A DNA stretch of 63,425 nt from an uncultured Clostridia bacterium (GCA_947630285.1 CANRHD010000012.1:1-63425); one strand, 5' to 3'; counted from the first letter of the stretch, positions 9,974 through 21,959 are shown. Made by a program: numbers and translations. The notes: generated by a model from the sequence alone, not told the origin.

Positions 9974-10690
9974 ATGGACAAGAAAGAATTGGTTTACGAG
10001 GGAAAGGCAAAAAAGGTTTTTAAAACGGACGACCCCAATCTCTTAATCGTAGACTATAAGGACGACGCAACCGCATTTAACGGGCTAAAAAAAGGTACGA
10101 TCACAGGTAAGGGCGTTATCAATAATCAGATGAGCAATTTCCTTATGCAGATTATTGAAAAGGACGGCATACCTACACATTTTGTTAAGGAATTGAGCGA
10201 GAGGGAAACGCTTGTTAAGAGCGTTACCATAGTACCGCTCGAAGTAATTGTCAGGAATATTGCGGCAGGCTCTTTTGCCAAAAACTACGGCGTTGAAGAG
10301 GGCATAGTTTTCGACGAGCCCACCGTGGAGTTTTCATATAAGAACGACGACCTCGGCGACCCGTTGATGGCGCCGTCGCACGCAATAGCTCTGAAGCTTG
10401 TCACAAAGGACGAGCTAAACTTAATAACAGACTACGCTTTAAGGGTAAACGCCATACTCAAGGATTTCTGGAAGAGCAGAGGCGTTACGCTTGTAGATTT
10501 TAAAATTGAATTCGGCAAAACCGCCGACTCAACAATTATCCTTGCTGACGAGATAAGCCCCGACACCTGCCGTTTGTGGGATAGCGAGACGGGCGAAAAG
10601 CTTGACAAGGATCGCTTCCGCCGTGACTTGGGCGGCGTTGAGGAGGCTTACGCCGAAGTAATGAAAAGATTGAAGGAAAATGACAAATAA
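9974..10690 (+). CDS. purC: SAICAR synthetase (phosphoribosylaminoimidazole-succinocarboxamide synthase)
   Basis: Adds aspartate to CAIR in purine synthesis. The protein has 238 residues, the normal single-domain bacterial length. Motifs are YEGKAKKVF at the N-terminus, the VPLEVIVRNIAAGSFAKNYG block, and TLVDFKIEFG followed by LADEISPDTCRLWD near the C-terminus. The ATG follows AAAAAGGAG. It lies 15 bases after asnB and overlaps purF by 11 bases, so asnB-purC-purF look like one transcript under the asparagine T-box. It is the one gene in the nitrogen block that does not use glutamine. Confidence 0.95.
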   Translation: MDKKELVYEGKAKKVFKTDDPNLLIVDYKDDATAFNGLKKGTITGKGVINNQMSNFLMQIIEKDGIPTHFVKELSERETLVKSVTIVPLEVIVRNIAAGSFAKNYGVEEGIVFDEPTVEFSYKNDDLGDPLMAPSHAIALKLVTKDELNLITDYALRVNAILKDFWKSRGVTLVDFKIEFGKTADSTIILADEISPDTCRLWDSETGEKLDKDRFRRDLGGVEEAYAEVMKRLKENDK

Positions 10691-12113
10691 TATTCACGAA
10701 GAATGCGGCGTTTTCGGCATTTATTCCGCCGAGACCCGTGATGTGGCAAAAGAGGCTTATTACGCCCTTTACGCTTTACAGCACAGAGGGCAGGAAAGTG
10801 CCGGTATAGTGGTAAACGACGACGGGGTTTTTACCGTAAAAAAGGCGCTGGGACTTGTCAGCGACGCTTTTTCGCCCGATGATTTTGAAAAGCTCGGCAA
10901 GGGCAATATCTCCGTGGGTCATGTGCGGTACGCAACAACAGGCTCTGACAGTATGCAGAACATTCAGCCCATAGTCGTAAACCATAACAAAGGACGCATG
11001 GCATTGGCTCATAACGGAAATCTCACAAATTCCTATGAGCTTCGTGAAAAGCTTGAAGAAAGCGGCGCTATTTTTCACTCGACCACCGATTCCGAGGTAA
11101 TAGCGTATATAATAGTTCAGCAAAGACTTAAATACGGTTCTATTGAGGAAGCTGTTTCCGCTTCCATGGATATAATAAAGGGCGCATATTCGCTCGTTAT
11201 TTCTTCACCGTCAAAGCTTATAGCGGTACGGGATCCGAACGGGTTCCGTCCGCTTTGCTACGGAAAAACCGAGGACGGCTGTTTTGTTTTCGCCTCGGAA
11301 AGCTGTGCGCTTGACGCAATAAACGCCAAGCTTGTCAGGGATTTGCTCCCCGGCGAAATAGCGATAGTCGAAAACGGGGAAATACGCTTTGACGCTTCGC
11401 ATTGCAACACAGAGAAAAAAAGCACCTGCGTTTTTGAATATATTTACTTTGCCCGTCCCGACTCGGTAATTGACGGCAAAAGCGTAAGCCTTGCAAGACA
11501 GCAGGCAGGCAGGTTTCTCGCCATGGAGCACCCGGTTGAGGCCGATGTGGTTATAGGCGTTCCCGATTCCGGGCTTGAGGCCGCTTTGGGCTATTCGGCG
11601 CAGTCCTCAATTCCGTATTCTATAGGCTTTACAAAAAATAAATATATAGGCAGAACCTTTATCTCTCCCGAGCAGTCTTCGAGGGAGAAAGGCGTTAATA
11701 TCAAACTCAACCCGATAAAGGATATAGTCAGCGGAAAGCGCATAGTTTTGGTTGACGATTCCATAGTAAGAGGTACTACTTCAAGGAGAATAGTCGACCT
11801 TTTGTGGGAGGCCGGGGCAAAAGAAATACATATGAGGATAAGCGCCCCTGCGTTTATCGCCCCCTGCTACTACGGGACGGATATTGACGACGCAAACAAA
11901 CTTATTGCAAACAAACACAGTGTAGAGGAAATTGCACGCATAATCGGCGTTACTTCATTAGGTTATTTAAGCATGGAGCATATCTGTCTTCTCACGGGGG
12001 AGGACACGGGCTTTTGCACGGCGTGCTTTGACGGTAAATATCCCGTAAAGCCGTCCTCAAATGCCAAAAAATCCCGTTTTGAGCAGAAGATAAGTGAAAG
12101 GAAAAAAGAATAA
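10680..12113 (+). CDS. purF: Amidophosphoribosyltransferase (glutamine PRPP amidotransferase)
   Basis: First committed step of purine synthesis: PRPP plus glutamine gives phosphoribosylamine. The 477-residue protein starts with a short propeptide ending in HEE before Cys9 of CGVFGIYS, the glutaminase nucleophile exposed after processing. The PRPP motif is VLVDDSIVRGTTS near residue 360. Cysteines including CVFEYIYFARPDS and the C-terminal CTACFDG are those of Bacillus-type enzymes that carry a 4Fe-4S cluster. The ATG overlaps the purC stop by 11 bases. Feedback control by purine nucleotides is expected from the family. Confidence 0.95.
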   Translation: MTNNIHEECGVFGIYSAETRDVAKEAYYALYALQHRGQESAGIVVNDDGVFTVKKALGLVSDAFSPDDFEKLGKGNISVGHVRYATTGSDSMQNIQPIVVNHNKGRMALAHNGNLTNSYELREKLEESGAIFHSTTDSEVIAYIIVQQRLKYGSIEEAVSASMDIIKGAYSLVISSPSKLIAVRDPNGFRPLCYGKTEDGCFVFASESCALDAINAKLVRDLLPGEIAIVENGEIRFDASHCNTEKKSTCVFEYIYFARPDSVIDGKSVSLARQQAGRFLAMEHPVEADVVIGVPDSGLEAALGYSAQSSIPYSIGFTKNKYIGRTFISPEQSSREKGVNIKLNPIKDIVSGKRIVLVDDSIVRGTTSRRIVDLLWEAGAKEIHMRISAPAFIAPCYYGTDIDDANKLIANKHSVEEIARIIGVTSLGYLSMEHICLLTGEDTGFCTACFDGKYPVKPSSNAKKSRFEQKISERKKE

Positions 12114-12129
12114 TTTTTAAAATTCATCT

Positions 12130-13832
<1,703 letters not shown>

Positions 13833-13833
<1 letters not shown>

Positions 13834-14927
13834 TGATACCCCAAAGGAACAGAAAAATCGTTTTGGATAACGGCTCGGAGTATTACGGCACAGGCTTTGC
13901 CGATATGAGCCAAAAGGTGGTTGAAATAGTTTTCAACACCTCAATGGCAGGCTATCAGGAGATTATGTCCGACCCGTCTTATACGGACCAGGCGGTTGTT
14001 TTCACATATCCGCTTATAGGAAACTACGGTATGGCAGACGACGACTACGAAACGGAAACCCCGACCGTGAGTGCGCTGATAGTCCGTCAGTACAATCCCG
14101 AACCGTCGAACTTCAGATGCACAAAAACGCTTGAAGATGTAATGAAGCAATACGGCATAGCGGGCATAAGCGAAATCGACACAAGGAAGCTTACAAGGGA
14201 AATCAGGGAATACGGAAGCTGTAAGGCTTTGCTCACCGATTATGAAACGCCCCGTGATAAGGCGTTGGAAATTTTGAAAAATTCAGAGCTTCCGCACGAT
14301 GCGGTAAGCAGGGTCAGCCGCAAAAAGATATGCGAATATAAAATCGAAAGCCCTAAATTCCATGTGGCGGCAATAGACTGCGGAATGAAGCAGAATATAG
14401 TCCGTGAGCTTAACCGTGCAGGCTGTAATGTGACGGTTGTGCCGTGGAACACGGACGCCAAAACCATAAAGGCTTTAAATCCCGACGGCATATTCATTTC
14501 AAACGGCCCCGGCGACCCGACAGATGTTGCGCCCGTAATAGAAACCGTTAAAGAATTGAGGGGCGCCTGCCCCATCTTCGGCATATGCTTGGGCAATCAG
14601 CTTATCTCGCTTGCATACGGCGCAAAAACATATAAGCTTAAATTCGGCCACAGGGGAGGAAATCACCCCGTTAAAAATCTGCTTACGGACAGGATTGAGA
14701 TAACCTCGCAAAACCATTCATACGCAGTTGACGCCGAAAGCCTTAAAGGTACGGGGCTTAATATTACCCATATAAATCTGCTTGACAACACCGTTGAGGG
14801 CGTTGAGAGCAAAGAGGACAGGATTTTTGCGGTTCAGTACCACCCGGAGAGCGCTCCCGGGCCGCAGGACAGCACATATCTTTTTGACAGATTTATCTCT
14901 TTAATGGAGGAAAGCCGAAATGCCTAA
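13833..14927 (+). CDS. carA: Carbamoyl-phosphate synthase small (glutaminase) subunit
   Basis: Hydrolyses glutamine to supply ammonia to CarB for carbamoyl phosphate, the precursor of pyrimidines and arginine. The 364-residue protein has the N-terminal CPSase small domain ([30 protein letters not shown]) and a class I glutaminase domain with SNGPGDP, GICLGNQ (nucleophile cysteine), GHRGGNHPV and [10 protein letters not shown]. Its ATG overlaps the pyrG stop by one base, and its own stop overlaps carB by 8 bases, so subunit synthesis is translationally coupled. Confidence 0.95.
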
Positions 14928-17900
14928 GAGAACCGATATAAATAAAATACTTGTCATAGGCTCCGGCCCCATAGTAATAGGTCAGGCCGCCGAATTTGAC
15001 TATGCCGGCACTCAGGCCTGCCTTGCGCTTAAAGAAGAGGGTTATAAGGTAATACTCTGTAACTCTAACCCGGCGACGATTATGACGGATCCCTCCATAG
15101 CCGATAAGGTGTATATGGAGCCTCTCACCCTTGAATACATCGCAAAAATTGTACGCAAGGAACGCCCCGACGCAATTCTTCCGGGCATAGGCGGTCAGAC
15201 CGGCCTTAACCTTGCAATGCAGTTGGAGAAAAAGGGAATATTAAAAGAATGTAATGTGGAACTGCTCGGCACAAGGATTGAAAGCATTGAAAAGGCGGAG
15301 GACAGAGAGCTTTTCAAGGAGCTGTGCGTTGAGCTCGGAGAGCCGATTTTGCCCTCCGAGATAGCAAATTCCGAGGCCGAGGGCTTTGAGGTCGCCGAGA
15401 GAATCGGCTATCCCGTTGTACTGCGTCCTGCGTTCACCCTGGGCGGCACGGGCGGCGGCTTCGCCGAAAACAGGGAGGAGTTTGCGGAGCTTATCAAAAA
15501 CGCCATTGCTCTCTCCCCCGTTCATCAGGTTCTGATTGAAAAAAGCGTTAAGGGCTATAAGGAAATAGAATACGAGGTAATACGGGACTGCGCCGACACG
15601 GCTATTACGGTTTGCAATATGGAAAACCTTGACCCCGTAGGCATACATACGGGCGATTCGATAGTCGTCTGCCCGTCGCAAACGCTTACCAATAAGGAAT
15701 ACCATATGCTCCGTGACAGCGCACTGAAAATTATCCGCGCGCTTAAAATCGAGGGCGGCTGTAATGTTCAGTTTGCGCTTGACCCCAAGTCGTTCCAATA
15801 CTATTTGATTGAGGTAAACCCCCGTGTTTCCCGTTCGTCCGCACTTGCTTCAAAGGCGAGCGGCTATCCCATTGCCAGGGTTTCGGCAAAAATCAGCGTA
15901 GGGCTTCGGCTTGATGAAATTAAACTTGCCAACACACTCGCCTCCTTTGAGCCTGCGCTTGACTATGTAGTTACAAAAATGCCCCGTTTCCCGTTTGACA
16001 AATTTGCGGACGCCAACAACTCGTTAAGCACCCAGATGAAAGCCACGGGCGAGGTAATGAGCGTAGGCAGGACTATGGAGGAAAGCCTTTTAAAGGCCGT
16101 GCGTTCGCTTGAAATAGGCGTTTATCATCTTAGAATGAAAAAATTTGACCGTGAGCCGAACGATAAACTGCTCTCCTACATACAAATAGGTACGGACGAC
16201 AGGATTTTTGCCATAGCGGAGCTTATGCGCAGGGGCGTCGGAGCCGAGGAAATCTCCGCTTTAACGAGGATAGACGCATTTTTCCTCAGAAAAATCAAAG
16301 TGATAGTCGATATTGAAAAAGAGCTTAAGGAAAATGTAAACGATATTGAATATTTAAAATATGCAAAAAAATTCGGCTTTTCCGACAGGGAAATTGCGGA
16401 GCTTTGGGGAGTCGGCGCAAAGGATATTTTTGAGCTTAGAAAAGAAAAAGGCATTATGCCGGCGTATAAAATGATAGACACCTGCGCCTCCGAATTTAAG
16501 AGCTATGTCCCCTATTTTTACTCCACCTATGAGGAGGAGAACGAATCGCTTGTCTCCCGGCGCAAAAAGGTGATAGTTCTCGGCTCGGGGCCGATAAGGA
16601 TAGGTCAGGGCGTTGAGTTTGACTACTCAACCGTTCACGCCGTTAAGACCATTAAGCAGGCAGGCTACGAGGCCATTATCATCAACAACAACCCCGAAAC
16701 GGTTTCCACCGACTACACCACCTCCGACAAGCTCTATTTTGAGCCGCTGTGCGTTGAAGATGTTATGAACATAATCGCTTTGGAGGATCCGCAGGGAGTT
16801 ATTGTTTCACTCGGCGGACAGACGGCGGTAAACCTTGCCGAACCGCTTAACGAATACAATGTCAGGCTTATCGGAACGGACTGCGCCGCTATCGAAAAGG
16901 CGGAGAACCGAGACAGCTTTGAAAAACTGCTTGCGGAGCTTGAAATACCCCAGCCAAAGGGCTGTGCCGTTACAAATATTGAGGACGGAATTAAGGCCGC
17001 AGGGGAAATCGGCTATCCCGTGCTTGTCCGCCCGTCTTTTGTACTCGGCGGCAGGGCTATGCAGATAGTCGCAAAGGAGGAGGATTTAAGGCATTACCTT
17101 AAAACCGCCGTTGAGATTGACGAGGATAAGCCCGTACTTGTTGACAAGTACATAAAGGGCAAGGAGCTTGAGGTTGACGCCATATGCGACGGCCAAGATG
17201 TTTTCATTCCCGGAATTATGGAGCTTGTAGAGCGAACAGGCGTTCACTCCGGCGACTCGATGAGCGTTTACCCGACATTCAGCGTGTCGGACAGGGTCAA
17301 GGGGACTATACTCGAATATGCAAAGAAGCTCGGCTTAGGCATAGGCATTATAGGGCTTTACAATATTCAGTTTATCGTGGACGAAAACGAAAATGTATAT
17401 ATAATAGAGGTAAACCCCCGTTCTTCGAGAACCGTGCCTTTCCTGTCGAAATCTACAGGATATTCGCTTGCGGACATTGCAACCTATGTAATACTCGGCA
17501 AGAGCCTTAAAGAGCAGGGCATATTCAGGCTTTATCCCGATGAAAAGGAGCGCTGGTATGTTAAGACCCCGGCATTCTCGTTCTCGAAGCTTCACGGTAT
17601 GGACGCTTACCTTTCGCCGGAGATGAAATCGACCGGCGAGGCTATAGGCTACGACAAAACGCTTCACAGGGCTATGTATAAATCGCTTATAGCTTCGGGG
17701 CTTCAGCTTTTAAATTACGGCACGGTAATAGTTACGCTTGCCGACGAGGACAAGGAAGAGGCCCTGCCGCTTGTAAAGCGCTTTTACGATATGGGCTTTA
17801 ATATTGAGGCGACGGTCGGCACCTGTGATTTCTTAAAGGCGCACGGAATACGAACGCATTTGCTCAGGAAATTAAGCGAGGGCAGTACGGAAATACTTGA

Positions 17901-18099
17901 CGCAATCCGTGCCGGATATGTAAGCTATGTTATAAACACAAGGGCGATACTTTCGGGCGTGCATTACGAGGACGGCGTCGCCATAAGGAACTGCTCGGTC
18001 GAAAACGGAATTACGACCTTCACCTCGCTCGATACGGTAAAGGTACTGCTCGATGTTTTAGAGGAAATTACCATGGGCATTTCAACTATAGACGAGTAA
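14920..18099 (+). CDS. carB: Carbamoyl-phosphate synthase large subunit
   Basis: The 1059-residue synthetase uses ammonia tunnelled from CarA, bicarbonate and two ATP. It shows the expected internal duplication: two ATP-grasp halves, each opening with a GSGPI(V/R)IGQ motif (near residues 16 and 558) and containing IEVNPR(V/S)SR. The C-terminal region from about residue 930 is the allosteric MGS-like domain ([14 protein letters not shown]). The length is normal. A clear terminator follows at 18105-18133, closing the pyrG-carAB unit. Confidence 0.95.
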   Translation: MPKRTDINKILVIGSGPIVIGQAAEFDYAGTQACLALKEEGYKVILCNSNPATIMTDPSIADKVYMEPLTLEYIAKIVRKERPDAILPGIGGQTGLNLAMQLEKKGILKECNVELLGTRIESIEKAEDRELFKELCVELGEPILPSEIANSEAEGFEVAERIGYPVVLRPAFTLGGTGGGFAENREEFAELIKNAIALSPVHQVLIEKSVKGYKEIEYEVIRDCADTAITVCNMENLDPVGIHTGDSIVVCPSQTLTNKEYHMLRDSALKIIRALKIEGGCNVQFALDPKSFQYYLIEVNPRVSRSSALASKASGYPIARVSAKISVGLRLDEIKLANTLASFEPALDYVVTKMPRFPFDKFADANNSLSTQMKATGEVMSVGRTMEESLLKAVRSLEIGVYHLRMKKFDREPNDKLLSYIQIGTDDRIFAIAELMRRGVGAEEISALTRIDAFFLRKIKVIVDIEKELKENVNDIEYLKYAKKFGFSDREIAELWGVGAKDIFELRKEKGIMPAYKMIDTCASEFKSYVPYFYSTYEEENESLVSRRKKVIVLGSGPIRIGQGVEFDYSTVHAVKTIKQAGYEAIIINNNPETVSTDYTTSDKLYFEPLCVEDVMNIIALEDPQGVIVSLGGQTAVNLAEPLNEYNVRLIGTDCAAIEKAENRDSFEKLLAELEIPQPKGCAVTNIEDGIKAAGEIGYPVLVRPSFVLGGRAMQIVAKEEDLRHYLKTAVEIDEDKPVLVDKYIKGKELEVDAICDGQDVFIPGIMELVERTGVHSGDSMSVYPTFSVSDRVKGTILEYAKKLGLGIGIIGLYNIQFIVDENENVYIIEVNPRSSRTVPFLSKSTGYSLADIATYVILGKSLKEQGIFRLYPDEKERWYVKTPAFSFSKLHGMDAYLSPEMKSTGEAIGYDKTLHRAMYKSLIASGLQLLNYGTVIVTLADEDKEEALPLVKRFYDMGFNIEATVGTCDFLKAHGIRTHLLRKLSEGSTEILDAIRAGYVSYVINTRAILSGVHYEDGVAIRNCSVENGITTFTSLDTVKVLLDVLEEITMGISTIDE

Positions 18100-18104
18100 A
18101 AAGC

Positions 18105-18133
18105 AAAACGCAGGTTAAACGCCTGCGTTTTTT
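18105..18133 (+). terminator. Terminator of the pyrG-carAB unit
   Basis: AAACGCAGG (18106-18114) pairs perfectly with CCTGCGTTT around a 7-nt loop and runs into six T. It starts six bases after the carB stop. Confidence 0.9.
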
Positions 18134-18164
18134 CTGCCCGTAGCTGTTTCAGAGGTAAATTTTT

Positions 18165-18292
18165 AAGGTTTTCCGCCCCATTTTTCAAAAGGAGTTTCCC
18201 CTGTCGGGGGAAATGTCTGTGAAGCGGACAAAAGGTTCAATCTTTCACGGGGCGTAGCCCCGTGGCGCAGTCTGCGGACTGCAAAATGTCTT
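18165..18292 (-). repeat. Dispersed modular palindromic repeat, copy 2 (inverted)
   Basis: Matches the reverse complement of copy 1 over the TTTTCAAAAGGAG / GGGGAAATGTCTG / GAAGCGGACAAAAGG section, followed by a variant GGGGCGTAGCCCC palindrome and the GCAGTCTGCGGACTGC module. It fills the gap between the carB terminator and the next terminator; no reading frame is supported. Confidence 0.7.
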
Positions 18293-18299
18293 TAATTAC

Positions 18300-18345
18300 A
18301 AAAGCGGTCATACCGGGATAAGCTCGGTATAACCGCTTTTTGTTG
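18300..18345. terminator. Bidirectional terminator downstream of the LRR gene
   Basis: AAAAGCGGT (18300-18308) pairs with ACCGCTTTT (18332-18340), and inside it ATACCG (18310-18315) pairs with CGGTAT (18325-18330), giving one long stem. T-rich tracts occur on both sides, so it can stop the LRR transcript (minus strand) as well as any read-through from carB. Confidence 0.8.
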
Positions 18346-18401
18346 CTTTTTTGTTTTAAGATTTTTGTTTATGCTTTTTAAGAACTTTTTGCTTTTAAAA
18401 T

Positions 18402-20393
18402 TTATTTCTTAATGGGCTTAAGAGTTTGAGCGTCTCTGAGGCCTACGACTATTTGAAGCACCCATTTTGCGTCAACGATTGTAATTTTACCGTCCTTGTT
18501 GAGGTCGGCGGCCTTTGCCTGCGCCTCGGTAAAGGTTCTTGATTTTACGGTATTTTGTAAAATCCACTTGGCGTCGGTAATTGTAATATTAGCGTTGCCG
18601 TCTATATCGCCTATTGCGTTCTGCTTGTCGGGGTCGGGGGTTACAGGCTCGCCGTTTATGACAGCGAACTTGTTGCCGTTTTCTTTTGCGTATTTCTCGG
18701 CGGTTGAACCTGCGTAACCGTGAATTGTGGTTTCAGTAGGTATTGTATAATAATCTTCTGATGAAACAATATTACAATCCTTATTTAATATGTAAATATC
18801 GGTTAAGCTGTAGCAACTATTAAATGCACTATCGCCTATGATTGTAACGCTGTCGGGTATTGTTACACCTGTTAAGCAGTCGCAAAACCAAAATGCACCC
18901 TCACCTATGCTTGTAACGCTATCGGGTATTGTTACGCTTGTTAAGCTTCTGCAAAAATCAAATGCATAGTCTGCAATAACTCTTGTTCCTTCATTTATTT
19001 CACAATTTTCGAGGATTTCATCATTATTTGCTTTTATTAAACAGTTGTCTATATAGAGAACACCGTTTTTCCAATTTGAGGGGTTATTGTAATATCCGGT
19101 ATCATCAAACGCACTACTACCTATGCTTGTAACGCTTTCCGGTATTGTTATGCTTGTTAAGCTACTACAATATGCAAATGCATCATAGCCTATGCTTGTA
19201 ACGCTGTCGGGAATTGTTACGCTTGCTAAGCTGTTGCACCCGTCAAATGCATAATCGCCTATGCTTGTAACGCCGTTGGGAATTGTTACGCTTGCTAAGC
19301 TGTTGCACCCGTCAAATGCATAATCGCCTATGGTTGTAACGCCGTTGGGAATGGTTATGCTTGTTAAGCCGTTGCAATTAACAAATGCCCAATCGCCTAT
19401 GCTTGTCACACTTTCTGGTATTGTTACGCTTGTCAACTTGGAGCAATATGCAAATGCATCATCGCCTATGCTTGTTACACCTTTGGGAATATCATATGTT
19501 TTTCTTTCATTTCCTATAGGATATTGTATAAGCTCTGTTTTATTCTTGTCAAATAATACTCCGTCCTGTGAAGAAAAGTTTTCATTGTTTGTATCAACCT
19601 TTATTTCCGTCAAGCTGTCGCAATATGCAAATGCACTCTCGCCTATGCTTGTAACGCTTTCGGGTATTGTTACGCTTGTTAAGCTGTCGCAATATCTAAA
19701 TGCACGCTCACCTATGCTTATAACGCTGTTCGGTATTGTTACGCTTGTTAACTTGGGGCAATCTTCAAATGCACCCCCACCTATGCTTGTAACGCCGTTG
19801 CCGATTGTTACGCTTGCTAAGCTGTCACAAGATGAAAATGCATCCTCACCTATACTTGTAACGCTTTCGGGGATTGTTACGCTTGTTAAGTTTTCGCAAT
19901 CTTCAAATGCCCAAGCGCCTATGCTTATAACGCTGTTTGGAATATCATATGATGTTCTTGTACTTCCTATAGGATATTGTATAAGCTCTGTTTTATTCTT
20001 ATTAAACAATACTCCGTCCTGTGAAGAATAGTTTTTATTGTTTGCGTCAACCTTTATTTCTGTTAAGCTATAGCATAAATCAAATGCCGAATTGTCTATG
20101 TTTGTAACACCATTGGGTATTGTTACACTTGTTAAGCTGTTGTTATAGGCAAATGCACTATCACCTATACTTGTAACAGTATATGTGTCGAGCTTTGAGG
20201 GAATATCAAGTGTTTCCGCACTACCCATATAATTCGTAATCTCTGCCGTGCCGTCTTCGAGTACCACATACTCAAAATCTCCGTCTTTTTCTGCAAAAGC
20301 CGTGAACCCTGCCAGGGGCAGAGCGGTCAGTATCATTGCAAGTGACAACAGCAATGATACTATTTTTCGCTGTCTGTTAAATGATTTAATCAT
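18402..20393 (-). CDS. Secreted BspA-like leucine-rich-repeat protein with C-terminal dockerin-like domain
   Basis: A 663-residue exported protein. Residues 1-35 are a signal peptide (RQRK, hydrophobic core, AFA cleavage area). About residues 70-560 are tandem LRR_5 units of about 23 residues with the pattern [23 protein letters not shown], as in BspA-type surface proteins that bind host or bacterial ligands. Residues about 590-650 carry two DxDGNxxITxxDAKWxLQ segments separated by 20-odd residues, a type I dockerin-like pair with calcium-ligand Asp/Asn positions. A dockerin would tether the protein to a cohesin scaffold rather than anchor it itself (inference); no LPXTG or membrane anchor is present. 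The ATG follows AGGTAGG. The promoter upstream contains a nine-G tract. Confidence 0.88.
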   Translation of the reverse strand: MIKSFNRQRKIVSLLLSLAMILTALPLAGFTAFAEKDGDFEYVVLEDGTAEITNYMGSAETLDIPSKLDTYTVTSIGDSAFAYNNSLTSVTIPNGVTNIDNSAFDLCYSLTEIKVDANNKNYSSQDGVLFNKNKTELIQYPIGSTRTSYDIPNSVISIGAWAFEDCENLTSVTIPESVTSIGEDAFSSCDSLASVTIGNGVTSIGGGAFEDCPKLTSVTIPNSVISIGERAFRYCDSLTSVTIPESVTSIGESAFAYCDSLTEIKVDTNNENFSSQDGVLFDKNKTELIQYPIGNERKTYDIPKGVTSIGDDAFAYCSKLTSVTIPESVTSIGDWAFVNCNGLTSITIPNGVTTIGDYAFDGCNSLASVTIPNGVTSIGDYAFDGCNSLASVTIPDSVTSIGYDAFAYCSSLTSITIPESVTSIGSSAFDDTGYYNNPSNWKNGVLYIDNCLIKANNDEILENCEINEGTRVIADYAFDFCRSLTSVTIPDSVTSIGEGAFWFCDCLTGVTIPDSVTIIGDSAFNSCYSLTDIYILNKDCNIVSSEDYYTIPTETTIHGYAGSTAEKYAKENGNKFAVINGEPVTPDPDKQNAIGDIDGNANITITDAKWILQNTVKSRTFTEAQAKAADLNKDGKITIVDAKWVLQIVVGLRDAQTLKPIKK
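18780..20200 (-). repeat. Tandem 69-bp coding repeats inside the LRR gene
   Basis: The LRR units are visible as repeated DNA with a 69-bp period. Two neighbouring units (about 19217-19285 and 19286-19354) differ at only a few positions. Such high local identity allows unit gain or loss by recombination or slippage. Confidence 0.75.
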
Positions 20394-20486
20394 TTCCTAC
20401 CTACCTGCTTTCTGTTATTTGTTGATTTTCCTGCAACTAAGGTAATCATTATTCTTTTTACCTCATATTACAAAAATACCAATAAC

Positions 20487-20513
20487 ATTCTACCCCCCCC
20501 CGCATTTTGTCAA
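20487..20513 (-). promoter_or_regulatory. Promoter of the LRR gene with poly-G spacer
   Basis: Read on the minus strand: TTGACA (20513-20508), a 15-nt spacer made of AAATGC plus nine G, and TAGAAT (20492-20487). The -35 box is perfect and the -10 box has one mismatch, but a 15-nt spacer is two short of the optimum. Slippage in the G tract would change spacer length and promoter strength. Confidence 0.65.
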
Positions 20514-20657
20514 GGCTAATTTTCCAAATTCTTTTCAATGTCGGTACGAACAAATTTGCGTTTTATTTTACCGTTATTTCGGTTGTAACCAAAACCGCAT
20601 ACTTACATAAAATATAGTGAAGTTTTTAAAACTTAAATAACATAAGGAGGATTATTT

Positions 20658-21491
20658 ATGAGCGACAACAAAGCTTGTCCCAATTCAGGAATACCCAATA
20701 AAATACGGGAAGCCGTCTGCATTGATACTAACCGTGTTTACGATTCCTGCGCCGACAAGGACTGCCTTGCGGATTTGAGAGTATATTTCTCACCGTCGGC
20801 GCAAAACATAATCGACAATACAATCAATGTAAAACTACGCAGAGCAGAGGTTGTAAACTGCATTATCGATGTTGAAAAAGTTCCCTTTAACCAGGGCTGT
20901 TATTCGGTTGACATTACATTTTTCTTTAAAGTCACGGTTGAGGCATATACTAACGCCTGCCTTGCGCCGACAACGCTCTGCGGCCTTTCGACATTCTCTA
21001 AAAAATGCGTGCTTTACGGAAGCGACGGCAATGTAAAAGTGTTCTCTTCCGAATACACGGCGGACGCCAACGACGATCAGCTTATTTCCACAAACACCAA
21101 TCCGAGGGCAAAAGTACAGGTAGCAGAACCCATCGCCCTGAGCGCAAAGGTCTGCCGTCCGTGCGACTGCTGCTGCAATTTCGGCAACTCAAGCCTCACT
21201 CTCCCCAAGTGCATAAGAAAATGCTTTAACGAGGAATTTGACGACGAATTTTTTGCCCTGCCCCAGGAAAAGGCGGTAGCCGTCACGATAGGTCTTTTCT
21301 CCATTGTTCAGCTTGAGAGAGATGTTCAAATGCTTGTGCCTGCATATGATTTCTGCATACCCTCAAAAGAATGTTCGTGCGACACGGAAGACCCCTGCGA
21401 CACATTCCGCAGAATTAAATTCCCCGTCAACGAGTTTTTCCCGCCTAAAAGGGAAAACAGCGGAAATTGTAACTGCGACTGCAAAAATTAA
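20658..21491 (+). CDS. Cysteine-rich conserved protein of unknown function
   Basis: A 277-residue soluble protein with no signal peptide or membrane segment and about 25 cysteines. Clusters include CRPCDCCCNF near residue 168 and the CNCDCKN tail. The N-terminal region VCIDTNRVYDSCADKDCLADLRVYFS is, as far as I recall, a conserved signature of a clostridial family without assigned function. The cysteine clusters and lack of export signal would fit a spore-coat or metal-binding protein, but nothing proves this. AAGGAGG precedes the ATG. It stands alone between divergent promoters and a strong terminator. Confidence 0.7.
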   Translation: MSDNKACPNSGIPNKIREAVCIDTNRVYDSCADKDCLADLRVYFSPSAQNIIDNTINVKLRRAEVVNCIIDVEKVPFNQGCYSVDITFFFKVTVEAYTNACLAPTTLCGLSTFSKKCVLYGSDGNVKVFSSEYTADANDDQLISTNTNPRAKVQVAEPIALSAKVCRPCDCCCNFGNSSLTLPKCIRKCFNEEFDDEFFALPQEKAVAVTIGLFSIVQLERDVQMLVPAYDFCIPSKECSCDTEDPCDTFRRIKFPVNEFFPPKRENSGNCNCDCKN

Positions 21492-21518
21492 AAATTTTCT
21501 CCCTATAAGCAGTGATAG

Positions 21519-21555
21519 CAAAAACGGACAGGTCACCCTGTCCGTTTCGTTTTTT
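21519..21555 (+). terminator. Terminator after the cysteine-rich gene; identical to the one at 27568
   Basis: An 11-bp stem (AAACGGACAGG with CCTGTCCGTTT around a short loop) is followed by CGTTTTTT. The 36 bases from 21519 to 21554 are identical to 27568-27603, so this terminator forms a perfect direct repeat around the ligase island. Confidence 0.9.
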
Positions 21556-21752
21556 ACAGCTTTGAAGCTGACAAAAATTGCCGTTTTTGGAAGCCGCTTT
21601 AAGTTTTTTACCCTGATTACTCGGTCATTCACCCTGAATGGGTTTACAAGCCGTTTTCAATGGTATATTATAGGCTTTGCAAAAATAACTCCTATATTTT
21701 TTAAAATTTTACAGACAAAAAGCGGCCTTTAAAAGGCGGATTATGTGAGCAA

Positions 21753-21959
21753 TTAATTATCATCGGCAATGTATTCCGCAATGTCCTCTAACCTGCAATC
21801 CAGTACACGGCAGAGCTTATCGAGAGTTTTTGTCTCAATATTATCGTTGCTTTTTAATCGCCTGACAGTTTTGCTGTCTATGCCGCTTTTTTCTCTTAAA
21901 TAATATGTGGTAATATTTTTCTTTTTCATCGTTTCCCAAAGTCTGTCAAATTTTATCAT
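21753..21959 (-). CDS. XRE-family helix-turn-helix regulator
   Basis: A protein of 68 residues that is almost entirely one Cro/C1-type helix-turn-helix domain: LWETMKKKNITTYYLREKSG, recognition helix SGIDSKTVRRLKSND, and the terminal LDKLCRVLDCRLEDIAEY typical of small XRE regulators. Ribosome site AAGGGGG precedes the ATG. It is transcribed away from the three ligase genes, and the intergenic region carries G/C-rich inverted repeats over the ligase promoter. It is the likely regulator of that cluster (inference). Confidence 0.85.
   Translation of the reverse strand: MIKFDRLWETMKKKNITTYYLREKSGIDSKTVRRLKSNDNIETKTLDKLCRVLDCRLEDIAEYIADDN

Noticed and set aside
18780-20200. Regularly spaced repeats that could suggest a CRISPR array
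   Set aside because: Period is 69 bp throughout, the repeats are in frame and encode LRR units, and there are no unique spacers or cas genes.
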